A DNA stretch of 35,091 bases from Hyphomicrobiales bacterium (GTDB lineage Bacteria > Pseudomonadota > Alphaproteobacteria > Rhizobiales > Methyloligellaceae), in the NCBI GenBank assembly GCA_021775575.1, contig JAJFHO010000088.1, positions 1 to 35,091 on the forward strand. Direction: 5' to 3'. Shown here one piece after another: positions 30,319 through 35,091 of this stretch. Each line of letters opens with the position of its first letter. Position 1 is the stretch's first letter. The position numbers and the translations under genes were made by a program. A model generated the notes under the pieces. It saw only the letters and a program-made list of their open reading frames with translations, was not told the origin of the DNA and ran no database searches.

Positions 30319-32651
30319 GTCTTATGTTCCAGAGCCTTGGGATGTGCTGTTCCAATTCGCAGGGCATCCTCCAACTTCATTTGTTCTCTGATGGTAAGGT
30401 ATTGACAATAGGCCTGGCTGCCGGTGACACCGGCCATGACGAGTTCGCGCTTGTTGTGTTCTGCGAGGAACTCCTCCCGCTCTTGTTGAAAAATTGGTTT
30501 CCCGTGATCCCCGGAGTTGGCTGCGTCTTTCTTCAATACACCGATTACAGAGGTGCCTTCCGCCCAAAAAGCCCCCGAGCCGTCGTGAAGAAACCAAACG
30601 GGGTTCGCTTCAATACAATAAAAATTAGCGCATAGATTACCGTTTTCCGTATCCCGGAATTCAATTGGCCCCACTCTCGGTTTAGCAACAAATCGCCTGC
30701 CGTCACCGATGAAACCACCGGCGGAGTAGGACATATCCCGCTTTTGGTTTTCGACTCTCATGCGCATGGTCAAATCAGGAAGAGTAACGGCAAGAGTGGC
30801 ATAGTGTCGGGTCTCGTAATCCGTCAATCCCGTAATCCAAGCCTCTTGGCTATCTGGGCTGAAGTGAACAGTATCGACCTTTACTAGCGGAAGCGGTGCT
30901 TCCTTTTCCACCGCGAGCGTCTCGGCGTTACACAACACTAAATTTCCACCGTCAATGAAGAGAATCCATCGCCCATCCGGACTAAATCCATAGTGGCTTG
31001 CCCGCGCATTCAATCCCGAAACCGCTGCAAGCTGCTCATCAGCGATGTCGCAAACCGCCAGGGAACCGCGGTCGATTGAAACCAGAAGCCGTCCGTCCGG
31101 GGAAAGCAGAATGGGAGAGCCGGATTGCTTGATCTGCCCAAAAGGCAACGAGGCGACCTTCTCGAAAGGATCCAGGCGAAAGATATTCGTGACTTCGCCG
31201 TCGCTGCAAACAAAGTGTGCAGACGCGGCATCGAATCCAAATGAGATGTCATGCCATCCTGAAATGCCCAGGCCAAATTCCGGCGTATCCTCGGCAATCC
31301 CCTGCCCGCGGATCACATCGAACAATTCAATAGTATTCCATTTCAATGCAAGGTACCGACCGTCCGGCGAAAGCAATATTCGGAATTCGCTCGAAATATA
31401 ACCGGTGTAGAGGCGCTTCTTCCAAAAGCAACGGCCGGTTTCTAGATCGTAACATTCGAGATATAAGCCAGGCTTCGCATCTTGTGGTCGTCGAAAACCC
31501 ACACTTGCCAAGACGCTATTTGAGCAGGCGCAGGCGTCCTCGAAAATGGTGACCTGTCGAACACCGAAAAAGTCGTTATGGAAATGCGCCACTTGGAATT
31601 CGGTCAACCGCGCCTGATACTCCCCGGTATCCCGTGCGTCTATCGCGGTACGCAACGGCAGCCAATTCATGAGCGGCTTATGTAAGCGCAGACTAAATTC
31701 GCCCACATCCATCAGCAACCGGCCATCCTGCCAGGAATGGATTGTTGCGCTTGTTGCGCTGACGGCAGCTTCATCGGGCTTTACGGCAAGATATTGTATT
31801 GGCGAGCCGAAATGCGCATAGATTCCGTGAGGTACCTTTTCCCGCAGCAACCGGGGTGGCTCGCGGCGAGGCCGAAGGGTTTGTTCCCATTGGTTGTAGG
31901 TATAACCCAAATTGCGTTCATTGCCGTTACTTGTCTCCAGCATGACCGTGTCGGCATCCAGCCAGCCGCAATATCTGAGTTCCGACATTTCTTGATGAAA
32001 AAGCACCGATCCGTCCTGCGGATCCAATTCGGCAAGTCCAACACCGTAGCACCAGATTAAAAGCCGGTTTTGTTCTTCAAGAAACTCTACACGCACCGAG
32101 CGCATCACACTGCCGGGCTCAGTCTTTGCCAGGGGAAACGGCGTTTGCCAGACAATCGTCAGGGACGGCACACTTAGACAGTAGATCATTCCATCACCAG
32201 TGGTTACGACAACGCGATCCGGGGCAATCGGCAACGCTGGATCCGATGACAGTTTTGCCTCAAACACGGCTGTCTGCCGGCTGGGAACACCTGATTGAAT
32301 ATCAAAAAGCTGCAATTGCCTTTCTTTGGTGCTGGTGAGCAGTGTCGTATCCGATTGCAGAAAAACCGGTGATCCCATCAGATGATCTGACCCGGCATGA
32401 AACCGCCTGACGAAATGGTGCTGATGAATATGCCAAACATCAATCCCCTTCCCATGGCGGATAGCGATCCATTTCTGGTTTTCCGACAATGCCAGAGATG
32501 CATTGAATGAGATCAGATGGCAGGAGCCATTTTCCAGCGCATAGGTTGACCTTTGGCTGTGTTTCAGGAGCACCTCGAACAGGGGCTGCTTTGCGACGTC
32601 CAGCGCGTAAAGCCGGTTTTGCGTAATTACTGTGTTTTCTTCTTTTTCCAT
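30315..32651 (-). CDS. Large WD40/beta-propeller-like protein
   Basis: About 778 aa from ATG (a GTG four codons upstream, 32663, is possible). The sequence is a series of beta-propeller blades with repeated S-P-D-G-R turns (LLSPDGRYLALKW, LLSPDGRLLVSID, GFSPDGRWILFID, HFSPDSQEAWITG) and intermediate blades such as LALSENQKWIAIRHGKGIDV, probably two propellers. No signal peptide or membrane span is seen, so it is cytoplasmic. The last 60 residues (FQQEREEFLAEHNKRELVMA...) are helical. It starts 22 bases after the Clp-like gene and is likely the recognition platform of the system. Confidence 0.8.
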   Translation of the reverse strand: MEKEENTVITQNRLYALDVAKQPLFEVLLKHSQRSTYALENGSCHLISFNASLALSENQKWIAIRHGKGIDVWHIHQHHFVRRFHAGSDHLMGSPVFLQSDTTLLTSTKERQLQLFDIQSGVPSRQTAVFEAKLSSDPALPIAPDRVVVTTGDGMIYCLSVPSLTIVWQTPFPLAKTEPGSVMRSVRVEFLEEQNRLLIWCYGVGLAELDPQDGSVLFHQEMSELRYCGWLDADTVMLETSNGNERNLGYTYNQWEQTLRPRREPPRLLREKVPHGIYAHFGSPIQYLAVKPDEAAVSATSATIHSWQDGRLLMDVGEFSLRLHKPLMNWLPLRTAIDARDTGEYQARLTEFQVAHFHNDFFGVRQVTIFEDACACSNSVLASVGFRRPQDAKPGLYLECYDLETGRCFWKKRLYTGYISSEFRILLSPDGRYLALKWNTIELFDVIRGQGIAEDTPEFGLGISGWHDISFGFDAASAHFVCSDGEVTNIFRLDPFEKVASLPFGQIKQSGSPILLSPDGRLLVSIDRGSLAVCDIADEQLAAVSGLNARASHYGFSPDGRWILFIDGGNLVLCNAETLAVEKEAPLPLVKVDTVHFSPDSQEAWITGLTDYETRHYATLAVTLPDLTMRMRVENQKRDMSYSAGGFIGDGRRFVAKPRVGPIEFRDTENGNLCANFYCIEANPVWFLHDGSGAFWAEGTSVIGVLKKDAANSGDHGKPIFQQEREEFLAEHNKRELVMAGVTGSQAYCQYLTIREQMKLEDALRIGTAHPKALEHKT

Positions 32652-32673
32652 GCGCTCTTTCACTTTCGCCGGA

Positions 32674-34761
32674 CTACGACACCGCCTGATAATGCGATGC
32701 CATCAATAGAGTTTCCACAGCCTTTCGTATCGCCCGTTTCGCCGCCCGTGCATCGCGCCGTGATCCTAGTTGCTTGAGAATGATCTGAACGATCGTCTCC
32801 GTTTCGGTGTTGCCTACGAGATTCGCATAGGTATTAAGCTCTTCTCTGATGATGCACGACAAGGCTTCGTCATCCAGGTTTTCAAAAATCAGAACATCAT
32901 CGAAGCGGTTCAAAAATTCGACTCTGAAATGCTCGCCAAGAGCTTCCCGAGGATCGATTTCTCTGGAATCTATAGAAAACCCGATTGGATTTTTCGAAAG
33001 ATCATCGGATTGCAAGACGTTTGTCGTGGCTATGAACACACAACCTCTGGCGTCCAACCGGTAACCCGATGCTGTGGTCACGGTGCCGTGGTCCAGCAAT
33101 CCCAGTGCCATATCCATGATATCGGGATGCGCCTTTTCGATCTCATCGAATAGCAGGACTCCCTCAGGATGCGCATCCAGGAAGGTTGGCAGCAAACCGT
33201 GCTCCCCCATGCCAGACAAACCTGGAGAACCCAAGATTTTCGTGACGCTGAGAGAAGAGTTATATTCCCCCAAATCCAGATGCAGACATTGCTTGGCGTC
33301 ACCGAAAAATACTGTTGCAATGCTCTTTGCGAGCGATGTCTTGCCGACGCCACTGCCGCCAGCGAACAGGAACGAAAGCGGTCGCAGGATTTGTGTGTTG
33401 TCCATCAGCTTGCGCATTGCAAACGTCCTGGAAACTGTCTCGACGACGTTTATTTGCCCCAGAGTTTTTTGGCTGAGTTGCTCGGTAAGATTGCGCGCCT
33501 CAGACGCGAGATCGCTAGAATGGCTGACCTTCCCGCCCATGGGGCCAAATGCCTCGCGCAGATCTTTTTTCCAGATCTGGATGCGTCCTCCGGCGGTAAT
33601 TTTTGCGGCGATGGTATCCAGAAGATCAATTGTCTTGTCCGGTTGCTGCCTGTTCGGCAGAAAACGGTTGGTTAGGTCAATCGCTTCCCCAATGCATCCA
33701 GTCTCAAAGTTGACACCATGAGACCGTGCCAGAGTGTCGATCTGCCGTTCGATCATACGGCAGGTTAAATCGGCATCCGGTTCTGTAAGCTTGATCTCTT
33801 CGAAACGCCGCGCCAGGGCCGGATCGCGCAAGATATAGCGGCGATAGTCTTCAGACGTGGTTGCGCCGATTACCCGGAGATCGCCTCGCGCCAGATGCGG
33901 TTTCAAAATATTGGCGGCGTCCATGGCGCTCTCAGATGTCCGCCCGGCACCCCATAGAAGATGAACCTCGTCAATAAACAGAATAACCGGCTTGCAAAGC
34001 TCGACTTCGGTAATTACTTGCTCCAGCCGCTCTTCGAACATGCCCCGGTATTGAGTGCCGGCAAGAAGCGAGCTCATACGAACTTCAAACAGCTTTATTC
34101 GCGGGAACGTGGCTTCCAGTACACCTCCTGCCAGTTCATTTGCCAGGTATTCGACCAGTGCCGTCTTTCCCGCACCCGCGGGACCGGTGATGATGACGTT
34201 ACCCTTACGGCTTTTGCGCAGGATATTCAGCATCTGCTCAAAAGCGGGTGAGCGTTTCACTAACCCCTCAAATTCGCCTCGCCGGGCACACTCAAGAAGG
34301 TCGCGACCATTGCGAGCCAAATGCTTTGGGGCTTGCGCCGCGTTTTCTTGAATGATCGTCAGCACGCGCTGCCTTTTTTCAGCCTCGCATTGCAGTACAA
34401 TCTCGTCGGGGTTTACGGCGTATTCTTCGAACAGACCTCTCAACGCACCGCTGCTGGCAGAGATGCAATCGCGCAAAAACATAAACGTGCTCACAGCATC
34501 CAAATCTTTCGTCTGCGAGATGTATTGCAAAATCCATGGATCGCCATTCGAATGGGGCCTTTGCACCATTGCTTCAAGATCACCTTTGAACGGATCGAGT
34601 TCGACATTCTGGCTAACCAACATTTCGGCCAAAACATTTGGCGCGGGCTGCTTCAACCAGTAATACAGCAAGGATGCAGCTGACAGAGAGCCCGCCGGCT
34701 CCTGTGCCAGAAAAGCTTCAAGCAACTCTTTGAAGGGATGAAACTCTTCACTCATGGTCAT
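32674..34761 (-). CDS. Two-domain AAA+ Clp ATPase (ClpA/ClpB-like)
   Basis: About 695 aa; possible starts TTG 34764, ATG 34761 and ATG 34755. A divergent helical N-terminal domain (1-165) replaces the usual Clp_N repeats. AAA-1: Walker A GPAGAGKT (194-201), Walker B ILFIDE (261-266), pore-loop region AGTQYRGMFEERL (235-247), Arg fingers near DPALARRFEEI (314-324). AAA-2: Walker A GGSGVGKT (469-476), Walker B VLLFDE (536-541), sensor ATTN (579-582) and arginine finger region VEFLNRFDDV (615-624). The roughly 35 residues between the domains leave no room for the ClpB M domain, so it is not a classic disaggregase. NPIGFSID (592-599) aligns with the ClpP-docking IGL loop of ClpA. It lies in an operon with propeller, helical and small proteins. 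Confidence 0.9.
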   Translation of the reverse strand: MTMSEEFHPFKELLEAFLAQEPAGSLSAASLLYYWLKQPAPNVLAEMLVSQNVELDPFKGDLEAMVQRPHSNGDPWILQYISQTKDLDAVSTFMFLRDCISASSGALRGLFEEYAVNPDEIVLQCEAEKRQRVLTIIQENAAQAPKHLARNGRDLLECARRGEFEGLVKRSPAFEQMLNILRKSRKGNVIITGPAGAGKTALVEYLANELAGGVLEATFPRIKLFEVRMSSLLAGTQYRGMFEERLEQVITEVELCKPVILFIDEVHLLWGAGRTSESAMDAANILKPHLARGDLRVIGATTSEDYRRYILRDPALARRFEEIKLTEPDADLTCRMIERQIDTLARSHGVNFETGCIGEAIDLTNRFLPNRQQPDKTIDLLDTIAAKITAGGRIQIWKKDLREAFGPMGGKVSHSSDLASEARNLTEQLSQKTLGQINVVETVSRTFAMRKLMDNTQILRPLSFLFAGGSGVGKTSLAKSIATVFFGDAKQCLHLDLGEYNSSLSVTKILGSPGLSGMGEHGLLPTFLDAHPEGVLLFDEIEKAHPDIMDMALGLLDHGTVTTASGYRLDARGCVFIATTNVLQSDDLSKNPIGFSIDSREIDPREALGEHFRVEFLNRFDDVLIFENLDDEALSCIIREELNTYANLVGNTETETIVQIILKQLGSRRDARAAKRAIRKAVETLLMASHYQAVS

Positions 34762-34816
34762 CAATCCTGCGTTCCAATCAGGTGCTCAACGCCTGGCGCA
34801 TCTCGCGCGTTACGGC

Positions 34817-35077
34817 CTATTCCGCCTCCTCAAAAACACGCTTCACTCGCTTGCCCATTTCTTCACTCGCCTGATTGGCCAGAACATCAAGCATTCTGTC
34901 CTTGTGGCGATACTTTGTAGTCAGCACCTCACCGGCGCCCATGGCGGCGTCGGCGCCGGTGTTCCAGTAATGCGCCAGAACGCGGCGCTCTGAGTCCGTG
35001 AAATTTATGGTGTTCTGCAGCCTGTTGGCCCAGTCGAAAAGCTCTCGAATGCGAATGCCATGTTTGAAGAGCGCCAT
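34817..35077 (-). CDS. Small helical protein, first visible gene of the Clp operon
   Basis: 86 aa, highly charged and predicted helical (LFDWANRLQNTINFTDSERR, HKDRMLDVLANQASEEMGKR). No family is recognised. GAGAAG lies nine bases before the ATG, at the very edge of the window, so more genes of the operon may lie beyond. It starts 53 bases before the Clp-like gene on the same strand. It could be a substrate, adaptor or toxin-like component; nothing in the sequence decides this. Confidence 0.65.
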   Translation of the reverse strand: MALFKHGIRIRELFDWANRLQNTINFTDSERRVLAHYWNTGADAAMGAGEVLTTKYRHKDRMLDVLANQASEEMGKRVKRVFEEAE

Positions 35078-35091
35078 TTGCTTGACTTCTC

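Noticed and set aside
32674-34764. ClpV of a type VI secretion system or housekeeping ClpB
   Set aside because: No other T6SS component is seen, the M domain typical of ClpB and ClpV is missing, and the N-terminal domain is divergent.
1-35091. CRISPR array, tRNA or rRNA genes
   Set aside because: No regularly spaced repeats and no tRNA- or rRNA-like sequence were recognised on reading both strands.

Overview
The window looks like a proteobacterial chromosome, most likely an alphaproteobacterium. The coding is fairly GC-rich, and the IS3-family remnants and the cyanase/thiocyanate hydrolase genes fit that group. No rRNA, tRNA or housekeeping marker is present, so the genus is left open. It reads as an accessory region: two glycosyltransferases, decayed insertion sequences, and three self-contained gene systems lying side by side.

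Region 1 (1-5183): a GT-B glycosyltransferase, a small multi-span membrane protein and a GT2 glycosyltransferase, separated by remnants of at least three IS3-type elements. Region 2 (5264-13842): a minus-strand operon that runs, in transcription order, from a 94-aa small protein to an EctB-like diaminobutyrate aminotransferase, a 1352-aa Pls/PosA-type single-module synthetase (A-PCP, six membrane segments, three soluble hexapeptide-repeat domains) and a Sfp-type phosphopantetheinyl transferase. A secreted S41 peptidase is divergent from it. No ectA or ectC is present, so the diaminobutyrate is probably a building block for the synthetase, and a poly-diaminobutyrate-like cationic product is the best guess.

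Region 3 (13997-28316) is a thiocyanate/cyanate island. Divergent from a LysR regulator, a minus-strand series of 14 genes encodes the three subunits of cobalt-type thiocyanate hydrolase (scnB-scnA-scnC), its P15K-like cobalt chaperone, an NrtABC/TauABC-type ABC importer, a CbtB-CbtA-CbtB cobalt-uptake set, and a DsrE-TusA-SQR-DUF1641 sulfur module. On the plus strand the LysR gene is followed by a CCG-type Fe-S protein, cyanase (cynS), a zeta-like GST and an unknown 109-aa protein. Logic: import SCN-, load the enzyme with Co, hydrolyse SCN- to NH3 and COS (family knowledge), then oxidise and relay the sulfide that COS releases; cyanate is handled by CynS. No COS hydrolase or carbonic anhydrase is visible here.

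Region 4 (28960-35077) is a compact minus-strand operon of unknown function: an 86-aa helical protein, a two-AAA ClpA/ClpB-like ATPase without an M domain but with an IGF tripeptide where ClpA has its ClpP-docking loop, a 778-aa WD40-like propeller protein, and a helical-repeat protein ending in a zinc ribbon. It may be a dedicated protein-unfolding or surveillance machine and is the least described system in the window.
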